Assembly (NCBI GenBank): GCA_034429745.1 | Contig: DAOUFY010000005.1 | Location: 1-64,000 of the forward strand | Length of the DNA stretch: 64,000 nt | Source: JBAXBF01 sp034429745 | GTDB taxonomy: Bacteria > Chloroflexota > Anaerolineae > Anaerolineales > DRKV01 | Direction: 5' to 3' | Made by a program: the position numbers and the translations under genes | Part shown: positions 17,151-26,470 of the stretch, piece after piece | Layout of the letters: every line of letters begins with the position of its first letter | Position numbering within the stretch: the stretch's first letter is position 1 | Notes under the pieces: generated by a model | Databases searched by the model: none | What the model saw: only the letters and a program-made list of their open reading frames with translations | Told to the model about the DNA's origin: nothing

Positions 17151-17573
17151 TTACTGGGCAACAGTTACGTCTAAAATATCACTAATGGCAATTTGCTTAT
17201 TGCCGACTTTAACATAAACATTATTGTTTTCAACGATTACCCCAGTTACTACGCCCCGTTCCACCTCTTCTTCATTTTTCCAGCCAATTTCCTTATTGAT
17301 TAAAGAAGAGCCATAACTCAACTGCTGATAATAAGCACTTTTCGTTATTGCTTCTTGCATGCTTTTCAACGAGGTGAGTGAGTTCAATTGTGTCATTTGG
17401 CTCATCATCTCCTGATTGCTCATAGGTTCCAAAGGATCTTGAGTTTTTAATTGGGCTAGCAATAGGAGCATGAAATCATCCTCGTCAAGCTTGTTTTTCG
17501 ATGTTTGTGCTGTCGTCGAGCTGCTCTTCTGGGTTGCTGATGTTGAAGTTACACCTACACTAAGATCGCTCAT
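17151..17573 (-). CDS. flgD: Flagellar hook assembly scaffold
   Basis: A 140-residue short FlgD. The N-terminal 35 residues are Ser/Thr-rich. Then comes the family motif LDEDDFMLLLLAQLKTQDPLEPMSNQEMMSQMTQLNSLTSL in overlapping parts, and a small beta-strand tail (about 100-140) where longer FlgDs have Ig-like and tudor-like domains. FlgD caps the growing hook and is lost when the hook is complete. It follows fliK by 12 bases with a strong AAAGGAGGT ribosome binding site. The short form is usual in Firmicutes-type operons. Confidence 0.93.
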   Translation of the reverse strand: MSDLSVGVTSTSATQKSSSTTAQTSKNKLDEDDFMLLLLAQLKTQDPLEPMSNQEMMSQMTQLNSLTSLKSMQEAITKSAYYQQLSYGSSLINKEIGWKNEEEVERGVVTGVIVENNNVYVKVGNKQIAISDILDVTVAQ

Positions 17574-17585
17574 GTTTACCTCCTT

Positions 17586-19307
17586 TCATACCAAAAAATC
17601 TACTCTTGTAGATCCCAGAGCATTATAAGCAGTTGGATAAGCTGAAACCACTTCTTGAATATTTTCATCATCACTTTGCTGAATCCGTGCTTGGGAATGC
17701 TGTTTTCTATGTGATGCGTTTTGTTGTTCAGTTCCCTGTTGAGCTTGGCGCTGATTTATCGTCAGCCCTGTAAGGTTGACCCCGGATTGTTGGAGCACTT
17801 GTTGCAATTCTTGGGCATGTCTCTCTAGAGCTTGTTGGGCTATAGCATTATCCGCTAATATGCTTATCTGCAATGCTCCGCCCTGCGAAGATAACTTTAT
17901 TTCCAAGCCGCCCAGATTTTCTGGGTATAATTGTATGCGCAGGAATTTTTGGTCACCTTTAAGTAATGTTTCTAAATTGGTGATGGTCTGTTGGAAAATT
18001 GAGGCGGCAGTATGCGCTTCATGTGCCTTTGATTTGTTTTCTACCATCAGTGACTGATTCAATTGTGTCTGTGGTATTGAGTGTTGGACTATATCGTTTT
18101 CTCCTGTATCAGATAATTTTTGCAATACTAGCCCACTCTCCTTCTTGCTTGTTCCAGCCTGCTCCAATGAAGAATTGTTATCTGCAGTAGATGTAAGTTG
18201 GATTCCTTCTGCACCTTTATTAAGAACTGCCTGTATTGCCTGTTCATCCGCAGCTGACATAACTATATTCAAAGAGTTTAACTTTACCTCATCAATTTCT
18301 GTTTGAGGAATAGAAATTCGCTGCTGCCCACCACTAGCTTTCATTCCTTCTATTAAGGTTTGATGAGCTGCATTAGTTTTACTCCCTTGTTGATTAAAGA
18401 AATTCGCAAGAGAATCGAGGCTGCGAGAATAGTTTTGAGAAGATGCTGCTTCAGGGTGAGATGATGGTAAGTTGCTAACAAGGGTGTTTCCTGTGCCTTT
18501 GCTATTCTTTGCATCTTCCAGAGCTTGTTCACTGCTCTTTGTTCCATGAGCAGTAACATTTTGGGATTCAGCCTCCGCCAACAACCCATTCAGCTCCTTC
18601 TCATTGCCTACACCCTGAGATGCAGATAAAATCCTCTGAGATTCAGCTTCCGCCAACAACCCACTCAGTTCTTTCTCATTGACTACACCCTGAGAGGCTG
18701 ACAAATTCCTTTGGGATTCAGCTATTTGTTGTTGGTTGATTAGAGCTTCCGCCAAGCGGTCCGGCTCTGCTGATTGATTTTGGATGATTGGTATAGTCTC
18801 TCCAACAAAAGGCACATTCAATGATTTTTCCATCGCTATTGTGCCATTTTTACCGCCATCACTATTTCCGATGACACTTAACAATACTTTCCAAGATTGC
18901 GATGCGTCTTGTTCACTTGCTGCCTCTTGTATAGCTGCAGTCAATTTTTCTGTTTCTTGTTGCTCATCAGACAACTGTTTTGGTGATATTCCTAATGCAA
19001 CCACTTCATTGGTATTGTTCAGTTCCTTATTTCCTCCATTTCGTTCTAAGTTTGGTATTTTTATCTCCTCTTCAGTTGAGGAAATGACGTCGGTTCTAGA
19101 AGAGGCTTGATGATCCTCTGCATGCTTATTAATACGCTCTATGCTTGCTTTATGCTGCGATGAAGCAGAGCGGCCGTTGATTTCCTTCGTTAATGTTTCA
19201 GCAAATGGCACCTGATCTGAAGGACGATTTTTCTTTGACTGTCCACCTGCCTTATGCAGCGGCGGAGAAGTTGCTAACACTTTTTCAGAAAATGGATTGG
19301 TCATCAT
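17586..19307 (-). CDS. fliK: Flagellar hook-length control protein
   Basis: A 573-residue protein of low conservation. The first 440 residues are polar and Gln/Ser/Glu-rich, with a 25-residue direct repeat beginning AESQR (about residues 198-247), as expected for the extended ruler region. The C-terminal part (about 455-535) is the Flg_hook domain: LRIQLYPENLGGLEIKLS, then ALERHAQELQQVLQQSGVNL. FliK is exported and switches the exporter from hook to filament substrates. Its position between flgB and flgD supports the call. It starts two bases after the flgB stop. Confidence 0.9.
   Translation of the reverse strand: MMTNPFSEKVLATSPPLHKAGGQSKKNRPSDQVPFAETLTKEINGRSASSQHKASIERINKHAEDHQASSRTDVISSTEEEIKIPNLERNGGNKELNNTNEVVALGISPKQLSDEQQETEKLTAAIQEAASEQDASQSWKVLLSVIGNSDGGKNGTIAMEKSLNVPFVGETIPIIQNQSAEPDRLAEALINQQQIAESQRNLSASQGVVNEKELSGLLAEAESQRILSASQGVGNEKELNGLLAEAESQNVTAHGTKSSEQALEDAKNSKGTGNTLVSNLPSSHPEAASSQNYSRSLDSLANFFNQQGSKTNAAHQTLIEGMKASGGQQRISIPQTEIDEVKLNSLNIVMSAADEQAIQAVLNKGAEGIQLTSTADNNSSLEQAGTSKKESGLVLQKLSDTGENDIVQHSIPQTQLNQSLMVENKSKAHEAHTAASIFQQTITNLETLLKGDQKFLRIQLYPENLGGLEIKLSSQGGALQISILADNAIAQQALERHAQELQQVLQQSGVNLTGLTINQRQAQQGTEQQNASHRKQHSQARIQQSDDENIQEVVSAYPTAYNALGSTRVDFLV
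18565..18714. repeat. Two 75-bp tandem repeats within fliK
   Basis: A 75-base unit starting GATTCAGC occurs twice in tandem (18565-18639 and 18640-18714), with a third partial start at 18715. It codes for a 25-residue repeat in the FliK ruler region. The copies differ at several positions. Copy-number change would alter ruler length in steps of 25 residues. Confidence 0.85.
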
Positions 19308-19308
19308 A

Positions 19309-19716
19309 TTATCTTACCCTCGTAATATCTTTCATTAACCTTAATTTTCTTGCTACCCATTGGGTAACTGCCGACTGACGTATTGCAGTCTCATTCATTT
19401 GCACCATCTCTCGATCTATATCTACATTATTCCCATCTGCACGCGGTGTACCAAAACGCGACTCAGTTTGCTTAAAAAGAATTTGACTCCCGGGAATATC
19501 TAGATGTTTAGGATCGGTGCGTACAAGATTGAGATTTTTGGGTTTTCCATTCATCACCTCCTTTAATGTTTGTTCAAAACTCACCTCCTTTGCTTTATAT
19601 CCTGGTGTATCAACATTGGCAATATTTTCACTTGTAACATCTTGACGTAATGCCAATCCATCTAGCGCCAAACGAGAAAGTTGCAAAGCAGAATCAGAGC
19701 GAATAACATCAAACAT
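19309..19716 (-). CDS. flgB: Flagellar proximal rod protein FlgB
   Basis: A 135-residue rod protein: FDVIRSDSALQLSRLALDGL at the start, SENIANVDTPGYKAKEVSFE (the rod-family motif), and a C-terminal NNVDIDREMVQMNETAIRQS helix. FlgB forms the most proximal part of the rod. I start it at the ATG at 19716, which has GGAG nine bases upstream; a TTG at 19731 inside the transglycosylase gene is less likely. Normally flgB is directly upstream of flgC, but here it is about 6.8 kb downstream of flgC, between the transglycosylase gene and fliK. Confidence 0.92.
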   Translation of the reverse strand: MFDVIRSDSALQLSRLALDGLALRQDVTSENIANVDTPGYKAKEVSFEQTLKEVMNGKPKNLNLVRTDPKHLDIPGSQILFKQTESRFGTPRADGNNVDIDREMVQMNETAIRQSAVTQWVARKLRLMKDITRVR

Positions 19717-19718
19717 AC

Positions 19719-20270
19719 TTACACACTCCAAATTTGTTTTGTACGGTTATACGCTTCTAAAACCCGATTTACATAAGTCTGCGTTTCCTTGTATGGTGGT
19801 ACGCCGTCATACTCATCAACTGCTCCAGGACCGGCATTATAACCAGCTAAGGCCTTTGTGACGTCACCGTCGTAATAATCAAGCAATTGTTTCAAGTAGC
19901 GTACTCCAGCATCAACATTTTGTTTAATATCAAATGGATTAGTTACACCTAAACTTGCTGCCGTCTCAGGCATCAGCTGCATCAGCCCTTGTGCGCCGGC
20001 TGGAGACTGTGCTTTAGGGTTAAAGCCCGACTCAGATTCGATAACCGCTTCGATCAATTCTTTATCCACTTGATATTTCGCGGCGACTTCATTGATAATT
20101 TGAGCAAATGAACTGCGCGAGAATCTTCCCTGAGTTTTCGAAGCTTGACTATCACTTGTTTCACCAAGTGCCATTTCCTTCTGCTGGCGAAGACGTTCTA
20201 AGAGGTTTATCATCAGCCGGAAATATACAGTTTGGATTTGATATCCCATTAACATATCATCCATAATCAT
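19719..20270 (-). CDS. Flagellar lytic transglycosylase (SLT domain)
   Basis: A 183-residue protein with an SLT domain from about residue 53 to the end. The catalytic Glu is probably Glu78 in AVIESESGF. SPAGAQGLMQLMPETAASLG, YLKQLLDYYDGDVTKALAGYNAGPGAV and ETQTYVNRV complete the fold. No signal peptide is visible, so export through the flagellar apparatus is likely. Its start overlaps the fliJ stop as ATGA. In Bacillus this place is taken by ylxF (a MotE-like protein). The enzyme probably opens peptidoglycan for the rod, as FlgJ does in proteobacteria. Confidence 0.9.
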   Translation of the reverse strand: MIMDDMLMGYQIQTVYFRLMINLLERLRQQKEMALGETSDSQASKTQGRFSRSSFAQIINEVAAKYQVDKELIEAVIESESGFNPKAQSPAGAQGLMQLMPETAASLGVTNPFDIKQNVDAGVRYLKQLLDYYDGDVTKALAGYNAGPGAVDEYDGVPPYKETQTYVNRVLEAYNRTKQIWSV

Positions 20271-20719
20271 TTCACCTTCTTGGTTTTCTGGTAATAATTG
20301 GCAATATAAATATCATCTTGAAACCGACTTTCTTTGATTTTCATTTCCTGCTGAAAAGCTTCAATCGCTTTCTCTTTTAGTATTTCCAGCACCTCTTCAT
20401 CTTGGCGAGCTTTTACAAGTTCTTGTCTTTTAGCTTCCGTTAGAGCTTCTAAGCGCACTACTTCTTGCTCTTGATTTTCAATAACTTCAGCTAACATTTC
20501 TACATTTAAGCGTAAATGAGATATCTTCACTAAATCAAGTTCACCCAACATTGCTTCTTTTAAGTTCTGGATGAGACTGGTTTGTTCTTCTTTCAAAGCA
20601 GCTAAACGATTTTTAGCGCTGAGAAGCTCTGCCATTAACCTGCCCAGTTCAATTTCCAGTGCTTCAACCACACTACTGCGATAATCCAAAACTGCCTGCA
20701 AAGAAAATTTTGGCAGCAT
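20267..20719 (-). CDS. fliJ: Flagellar export chaperone/stalk FliJ
   Basis: A 150-residue, almost wholly helical coiled-coil protein (KFSLQAVLDYRSSVVEALEIELGRL at the start) with charged heptads throughout and a basic C-terminus. It has the right length and position for FliJ, which sits in the centre of the FliI hexamer and links it to the export gate. Sequence conservation of FliJ is low, so context between fliI (six bases upstream) and the transglycosylase gene carries weight. Confidence 0.87.
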   Translation of the reverse strand: MLPKFSLQAVLDYRSSVVEALEIELGRLMAELLSAKNRLAALKEEQTSLIQNLKEAMLGELDLVKISHLRLNVEMLAEVIENQEQEVVRLEALTEAKRQELVKARQDEEVLEILKEKAIEAFQQEMKIKESRFQDDIYIANYYQKTKKVK

Positions 20720-20725
20720 ATTTCA

Positions 20726-22054
20726 CTACCTTTCAGCGCCTATCTCTGCTAACATGGTTAACATGTCCTCGAACGCCGTTGTTTCTGAAGGTGTTTGCTG
20801 CAAGAAGGCATTGATTTTCGGTAAAGCAGCTAAAGCGCGGTCAATATCCGGATCGGAACCGCTGACATAAGCACCAATGTTTACTAGATCGCGCGCTTTT
20901 TCGTAAGTCGCCATTAATTTACGCATTTCGCCAGCCCATTTTCTATGTTCTGGTTTAGTTACAACCGGCATAACACGGCTTATACTATGAAGCACATCAA
21001 TGGCTGGATAGTGATTGCGCGCAGCTATTTCCCGGCTTAACCCAATATGTCCATCCAATATACTGCGTACTGAATCGCTAATTGGTTCATTAAAGTCATC
21101 ACCTTCTACCAATACTGTATATAGCCCTGTGATAGAACCTTTTTCACCTGTCCCGGCTCGTTCGAGCAGTTGCGGCAATAAAGCAAACACCGAAGGTGTA
21201 TAACCCTTGCTTGCCGGCGGCTCACCAACCGCCAAACCTACCTCGCGTTGAGCCATTGCAAAACGAGTTACCGAATCCATCATAAAAATTACATCCAGTC
21301 CCAAGTCGCGGAAATACTCTGCAATTGTCGTAGAAACCCAGGCAGCCTTTAACCGCACCAATGCTGGTTGATCGGATGTAGCGACAACGACCACAGAGCG
21401 TTTCAACCCTTCTGCACCCAAATCTCGATCAATAAATTCTGCGACCTCACGTCCTCGTTCACCAACCAAACCTATAACATTTACATCTGCACGTGCATGA
21501 CGTGCCAAACTGCCTAACAAGGTGCTTTTCCCAACCCCGCTGCCGGCAAATATGCCAATTCGCTGCCCCTTGCCAATTGTAATGAGTCCATCAATAGCTC
21601 TTATACCCGTAATCAATGGTTCTTGAATTGGCTTGCGATTCAGAGGATGTGGTGCATGGGCATAAATAGGCCTAGTGTCTAATAAACCTAAAGGTCCCTT
21701 ATTATCCAATGGTCGTCCCAATCCATCTAACACTCTTCCCAATAAGGGGCGCCCTACTGGTGTACGAAAAACAGTTCGAGTGGGTATAACAGGACTATCT
21801 GGCTGTATGCCTTGCATATCACCCAACGGCATCAATATAGTCCTTTGCTCCCGAAACCCAACTACTTCAGCTAGCAGTGTCTCACCTAAACTTGTATGAA
21901 TTTCACAGACCTCCCCAATTTGCGAATCCACGCCAACGGCTTCCACAGTCAACCCAACCACTTGAACTACCCGTCCTGCTAAACGAGCTGTTCGCAGTTG
22001 ACGGATTGCCTTGCGGTAACGCTCTAATTGTGGAGGAGTTATCATTGTTTTCAT
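20726..22054 (-). CDS. fliI: Flagellar type III export ATPase
   Basis: A 442-residue ATPase of the F1-beta/SctN family. Residues 1-90 are the beta-barrel domain. The Walker A GIFAGSGVGKSTL lies at about 162-174, GLVGERGREVAEFI and the Walker B VIFMMDSVTRFAMAQRE follow, and the C-terminal domain is helical. It powers or assists export of rod, hook and filament proteins at the cytoplasmic face. It starts 15 bases after fliH, its regulator. All catalytic motifs are intact. Confidence 0.96.
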   Translation of the reverse strand: MKTMITPPQLERYRKAIRQLRTARLAGRVVQVVGLTVEAVGVDSQIGEVCEIHTSLGETLLAEVVGFREQRTILMPLGDMQGIQPDSPVIPTRTVFRTPVGRPLLGRVLDGLGRPLDNKGPLGLLDTRPIYAHAPHPLNRKPIQEPLITGIRAIDGLITIGKGQRIGIFAGSGVGKSTLLGSLARHARADVNVIGLVGERGREVAEFIDRDLGAEGLKRSVVVVATSDQPALVRLKAAWVSTTIAEYFRDLGLDVIFMMDSVTRFAMAQREVGLAVGEPPASKGYTPSVFALLPQLLERAGTGEKGSITGLYTVLVEGDDFNEPISDSVRSILDGHIGLSREIAARNHYPAIDVLHSISRVMPVVTKPEHRKWAGEMRKLMATYEKARDLVNIGAYVSGSDPDIDRALAALPKINAFLQQTPSETTAFEDMLTMLAEIGAER

Positions 22055-22068
22055 TGCTTAAGCACACC

Positions 22069-23364
22069 CTAAAAACTAAAATTCAGCGGTACTTCATCAG
22101 TACCTTCTCCCTCTGGTAAAACCAGCTCTTCTGAGAATCCCTCAAAGTTGTTGTCATTTGTGATTTCTGCAGAATTTTCATCTACACTCTCAGATCTCTC
22201 TAATATATCTTGTTGCTCTTGGTTAGTAAACATTTCTTGAATCAGAGACGTTTCGTCTTTACTGCTGTCTTCTTTACTCTGAATATCAGTGGGTAAGTGC
22301 TTTACTTCATCAATTTTTTGAAGAATCCTATCCAACTTCAAATCAACTCGAGCATCTAAACTACCGAAATCCCCCTCTATAACACAACCTCCACGCAAAA
22401 TATCTTCCGAAGGCAGCCATTCCACTGTGATATTGCGCAGCTGCTTTTGCTCTTCTAACCATAAATCTCCCAAGACTGCAATGTCTTGCGGATTAGCCCG
22501 AATGCGAAGATTTCCCAAAGGTTTTGCCTCTTCGACAGCACGTTGAAAAGTTTCTTTTAGTACATTTTCTGGCAAAGCTGCACCATTGGCGAAGAGGTTT
22601 TCAATAATGGTCTTTACCAATTGAATCACTTCATCTTCACTGCGCTCTAAGATCAGATCATGGGTTTTTTCCAACCCTTCTATGAGTGATTGAGCAGTTT
22701 GGATAAAATGACGAGCCTCTTCACGAGCTGCCTCAAGCCCTTTTTTTATTGCTTCTTGAGTAATAGCTTCTCTGGATTGATTAGCTTGAAAAATTATTTG
22801 TGCCGCTTCAGCTTTAGCCTGCTCAATCCTTTGTTCTGATTCTGCCTGAGCTTGATTTCTAATTTGTGCTAGATAGACTTCAGCTTCTGCTTTAGCCTGT
22901 TCGAGGATTTGTTGCGCCTGATGTTTAGCTTCTTCAAGGATTTGCTCTGGCAAAATTTGCTCTTCCTCAGGTTCAGCTTCCACACTAAGGTCTTCTTCTT
23001 GGGGTTTTTCTTGCAATAGCTCTATCTCAGGCAGATCAAAAGGTTGCACGTGTATTTCATTACGCTTGAATACAGGAGATGTAGCGGATCCTTTGATCTT
23101 TTCAACTAGTACGTTTATAATCCCTTGACGATCCTCACTTAAGCTAGCTTGCCTTTTCCATATCGAAGCTTTTTCTTGATCGCTTCTTTCTTCAGGTGGA
23201 ATCCACGTTTGAGGCTCAGTTACCCCTTCGGCATACATCAGCAACTCTTCCTCGTCTATGGAAGATTGCGTCGTAAAATCCATAGGCTCCCAGGTATTCA
23301 CTTGAGGCATCTTATCTTTTTTTATAAGACTAGTAAATGACCTCAAAGTCGCCTCCTCCACCAT
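22069..23364 (-). CDS. fliH: Flagellar assembly protein FliH, long form
   Basis: Up to 431 residues, longer than the usual 220-280. About 1-130 is acidic and disordered, about 145-230 is an Ala/Gln/Glu-rich coiled coil (KAEAEVYLAQIRNQAQAE), and about 240-350 is the conserved FliH/HrpE domain with LRIRANPQDIAVL and GGCVIEGDFGSLDARVDLKLD. A further acidic tail of 75 residues follows. FliH holds FliI at the export gate. Start choice is uncertain: the ATG at 23364 has no good site, whereas a TTG at 23346 has GGAGGAGG five bases upstream and gives a typical SLIKK beginning. Either start overlaps the fliG end. Confidence 0.88.
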   Translation of the reverse strand: MVEEATLRSFTSLIKKDKMPQVNTWEPMDFTTQSSIDEEELLMYAEGVTEPQTWIPPEERSDQEKASIWKRQASLSEDRQGIINVLVEKIKGSATSPVFKRNEIHVQPFDLPEIELLQEKPQEEDLSVEAEPEEEQILPEQILEEAKHQAQQILEQAKAEAEVYLAQIRNQAQAESEQRIEQAKAEAAQIIFQANQSREAITQEAIKKGLEAAREEARHFIQTAQSLIEGLEKTHDLILERSEDEVIQLVKTIIENLFANGAALPENVLKETFQRAVEEAKPLGNLRIRANPQDIAVLGDLWLEEQKQLRNITVEWLPSEDILRGGCVIEGDFGSLDARVDLKLDRILQKIDEVKHLPTDIQSKEDSSKDETSLIQEMFTNQEQQDILERSESVDENSAEITNDNNFEGFSEELVLPEGEGTDEVPLNFSF

Positions 23365-24364
23365 AGATTACAATCTCTTCTGCTTCTTCAAGCTTGCGGA
23401 CTATTTCAACGATTTTTCGTTGAGCGTCATACACATTCTTTGCTAATTGAGGCCCTAAGATTTCAATATCCTCCTGCAAATTTTGTCGAGCGCGTTCGGA
23501 TAAGTTATTGAAAATCTTGCTCAATAAAATCTCTGGGGCACCTTTGAGCGCAAGAGCTAAATCTGATTTATTTACTTCAGCTAAAATGCGTTGGATAGAG
23601 CGATCATCCAACTTTGCTAAATCATCAAAAGTGAACATATTAGATCGGATTTCTTCGACCAGTTTTGGATGGGTCGGCATAAGTGCATCAAAAATATTCT
23701 TCTGAACACCGCGATCCACCTGGTTAAGCATATCCACTAAGAATGTAACGCCACCTGTGGCACGAAAATCCGCCTCTGTGATAACACCTGATAGTTTATG
23801 CTTTAGACTGCGTTCAACGACCTCCACTACCTGCGGAGAAACACGATCCATTGTAGCTAACCGTAATGTTATATCTATTTGCAGCGCTTGAGGCATATTC
23901 GTTAAAATCTCGGCTGCCTGCTTTGAATCTAAATAAGACAAAACCAGAGCAATGGTTTGTGGATGCTCATCTTCCAGCATCTTAGCTACCTGCACTGGGT
24001 CTGCACTGCGGATGATTTCAAACGATGAAACTTGCTTATGGGCTGAAATGCGTTCTAGAATTTCGGCTCCACGCCGAGGACCCACCGCTCTGGCAAGCAG
24101 CTGTCGAGTATATTCAATTCCTCCTGATACCATTCCCGTACCACCTGCAAGCGCCAGAGCATAAGCTTCCTGCAAAGCCTCACGCCGAACATGCGCCGGC
24201 AGCCGTGAAGCCTCAGATAATGCAAGCATGACCTTTTCAAGGTCAGCTTCACCTAAATATTGGAGCACTGAAGCAGCAAGCTCCACCCCCAACGTGAGCA
24301 GCAATGCTGTAGCTTTTTGCAAACCCGTTGGGCGTGAGCCAGTATCCATTATGTTTGTATCCAT
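23330..24364 (-). CDS. fliG: Flagellar motor switch protein FliG
   Basis: A 344-residue switch protein with all three domains: N-terminal FliF-binding (about 10-110, ATALLLTLGVELAASVLQYL), middle (ADPVQVAKMLEDEHPQTIALVLSYL with the EHPQT motif at about 132) and C-terminal stator-contacting domain (FDDLAKLDDRSIQRILAEVN, with charged residues that face MotA). It transmits torque and sets rotation direction. It begins three bases after fliF and overlaps fliH. FliM and FliN, its partners, are not in the window. Confidence 0.96.
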   Translation of the reverse strand: MDTNIMDTGSRPTGLQKATALLLTLGVELAASVLQYLGEADLEKVMLALSEASRLPAHVRREALQEAYALALAGGTGMVSGGIEYTRQLLARAVGPRRGAEILERISAHKQVSSFEIIRSADPVQVAKMLEDEHPQTIALVLSYLDSKQAAEILTNMPQALQIDITLRLATMDRVSPQVVEVVERSLKHKLSGVITEADFRATGGVTFLVDMLNQVDRGVQKNIFDALMPTHPKLVEEIRSNMFTFDDLAKLDDRSIQRILAEVNKSDLALALKGAPEILLSKIFNNLSERARQNLQEDIEILGPQLAKNVYDAQRKIVEIVRKLEEAEEIVIYGGGGDFEVIY

Positions 24365-24367
24365 GAA

Positions 24368-26116
24368 CTATACTCCCATACGTTCATCTTCTGCCAACCA
24401 CATTTGGATAATTTCCGCTACACTAGCTGGACTCTCTTCTGCTAATTGTGTAATTACCTGCTGCATCTGTTGATCTTCTACCGATGGAGCTTCTTCAGCG
24501 TACCGTCCTAGTAAATCTGAAAGCTCTAATTCAGCCGGCACCTCTTCCAAGACATCTGGCTGAGGTAATTCTATCTTGAAAGGCTCCATCTTTTCTTCAA
24601 GCTGTGGAGCTGACTCAATACTCATCATCAATTCAGATGGCGTAGGAGGAAGAGCCTTCATTTCTTGAGCTTCTGTCGGAGGAGTAAGTGCCTCGACCGT
24701 CGGAGCAGTTACCGGCTGCAATATAGGCATCCAAGCTGCCTCTGAAGCCAATTTTAAATTGCGCAGCAACCGCTGCACAAACAACACAACAGCTAAGATA
24801 ACAAGAATAGCTGCTGCCGCAGTACCTACTTTTATATAAATATCCATAAGATTTCTCTCCGCTTCTGCTTTACTTTGCTGCTCTTGATATGTTTTATCGA
24901 ACTGAAGTGTTTCAACAGCTAGCTGATCACCCCGAGCCTCATTGATCCCTGCGGCAGCAGCAACGGCTGCTCGCAGTTTTTGTAAATCAGCTTCATCCTC
25001 AATTCCATCCACTAGAACTGACATAGATATGTTCTTAATAACCCCAGGTTTTAACTTTTCTTGGCTTTCCACTACTGAGATTTCATAATTGGTTGTCTCT
25101 TCAGACCGGTTATAACCTGCAAACTGATTTTCTTGCAATGTATCGGCTACACCAGGAGGTAAATTGGGAATTGCACCCGCCACATTGCCTTGATCTGTTC
25201 CATAGGCATCATAGGTTTCTGAAGTCTTTTGGGAACTGCGAAGAGTGGCTGAATTTGGATCATAGATTTGAGACGTAGTTTGACGCTCAGTCCAATCCAA
25301 AGTAACATAAGCTTGAACCACAGCTCGGTTAGGACCTAAAGCTGAATCGAGCATATTTTGCACTTTATTTTGGAGCTCACGCGAATAAGCCAGTTCCGCT
25401 GCGCGGCGGCTGTCTGTTTCGGACACTGCACTGATTGAAGTATCCCCCATATTGCCGGCTGAAAGCAAGTTGCCATTCACATCAACCACCACCACGTTTT
25501 CTGGTTTAAGCCCTTCAACGCTGCTAGCTACTAAATGTGTGATCGAGCGTACCTGCGCCTGATCAATGTGCTGACCTGGCTTTTCTTGAATGGTAACTGA
25601 GGCTGTTGTCGGCTGCTGATCTTCAACCAGCAACGCTCGCTCTGGCGTTACAACATGCACTACCGCTTTCTCCACTGCTTCCAAACTCATAATCGTACGA
25701 GCCAGCTCACCTTCCAATGCACGTTGATAGTTGACCCTCTGTGCAAATTCCGTCATACCCAACGTGCTTTGTCCAAAAATTTCAAACCCAACCGTGCTTC
25801 CTTGCGGTAAACCTTCAGCAGCAACTGTCAATCGCACATCATACACCATTTCAGATGGCACCAGAATGGTATTGCTATCTTTCAACTGATAAGGAATACC
25901 CTTATCCTTCAGACTTTGAACAATCTTTGCGGCATCTTCTTCGTTAAGTTTGCTGAAAGCAACAACATATGTGGGACGAGTTGCCAAGGCTATAAAAACA
26001 GGTATTAATATCAACGCAGAAACCACTAACGTAATCAAGATAATGCGTTGAACACGCCCTTGGCGATTCCAGAACGCCGTGAACTGCTCGCGAAGCCGAT
26101 TAAGTAGCTCGTTCAT
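24368..26116 (-). CDS. fliF: Flagellar MS-ring protein
   Basis: A 582-residue protein with a first membrane segment at about 26-46, a large ring-building periplasmic region (RBM motifs, for example TRPTYVVAFSKLNEEDAAKI and VEKAVVHVVTPERALLV), a second membrane segment at about 425-445 and a cytoplasmic tail ending EIIQMWLAEDERMGV, the FliG-binding peptide. It forms the MS ring, the base on which rod and export gate assemble. It is preceded by fliE and followed by fliG at three bases. Confidence 0.96.
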   Translation of the reverse strand: MNELLNRLREQFTAFWNRQGRVQRIILITLVVSALILIPVFIALATRPTYVVAFSKLNEEDAAKIVQSLKDKGIPYQLKDSNTILVPSEMVYDVRLTVAAEGLPQGSTVGFEIFGQSTLGMTEFAQRVNYQRALEGELARTIMSLEAVEKAVVHVVTPERALLVEDQQPTTASVTIQEKPGQHIDQAQVRSITHLVASSVEGLKPENVVVVDVNGNLLSAGNMGDTSISAVSETDSRRAAELAYSRELQNKVQNMLDSALGPNRAVVQAYVTLDWTERQTTSQIYDPNSATLRSSQKTSETYDAYGTDQGNVAGAIPNLPPGVADTLQENQFAGYNRSEETTNYEISVVESQEKLKPGVIKNISMSVLVDGIEDEADLQKLRAAVAAAAGINEARGDQLAVETLQFDKTYQEQQSKAEAERNLMDIYIKVGTAAAAILVILAVVLFVQRLLRNLKLASEAAWMPILQPVTAPTVEALTPPTEAQEMKALPPTPSELMMSIESAPQLEEKMEPFKIELPQPDVLEEVPAELELSDLLGRYAEEAPSVEDQQMQQVITQLAEESPASVAEIIQMWLAEDERMGV

Positions 26117-26139
26117 TTTCAGTTACCTTTCTAGGGGAA

Positions 26140-26448
26140 TTACACTTGGATTCGTGTAACCTCGCGGTACGCATCAACCAAACGATCGCGAATTGCCATT
26201 GCAGCTCGGAAATTGATATCCATCTCTTCAAAAGCGACCATCACTTGATGAATATCAACATCTTCACCGCTGATTAGCTTTTTTTCCAGTTGATCACTAG
26301 TGGCTTGGCTTTGCTTAAGCGATTCCAGCAGCTCCTTAAAATCTTGCCCAATTTTATTTATTTCCCCTACTCGTGTTTCTACTTTCGGTTGTGGAGTTGT
26401 TGGAGTAACCCCCATTGGGCTAATTCGCGTAATATCCAATTCAGCCAT
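26140..26448 (-). CDS. fliE: Flagellar hook-basal body protein FliE
   Basis: A 102-residue protein with a polar first 30 residues and the conserved C-terminal half: FKELLESLKQSQATSD, DIHQVMVAFEEMDINFRAAM and RDRLVDAYREVTRIQV. FliE joins the MS ring and export gate to the proximal rod. Gene order flgC-fliE-fliF is the standard one. The ribosome binding site is GGAGGT just before the ATG. Confidence 0.94.
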   Translation of the reverse strand: MAELDITRISPMGVTPTTPQPKVETRVGEINKIGQDFKELLESLKQSQATSDQLEKKLISGEDVDIHQVMVAFEEMDINFRAAMAIRDRLVDAYREVTRIQV

Positions 26449-26470
26449 GATAAACCTCCATCCTCAATAG

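Noticed and set aside
17776..19110. Several open frames of 60-110 codons on the plus strand opposite fliK and other flagellar genes.
   Set aside because: They mirror the codon pattern of the real genes and have Cys/Ser-rich non-protein-like composition.
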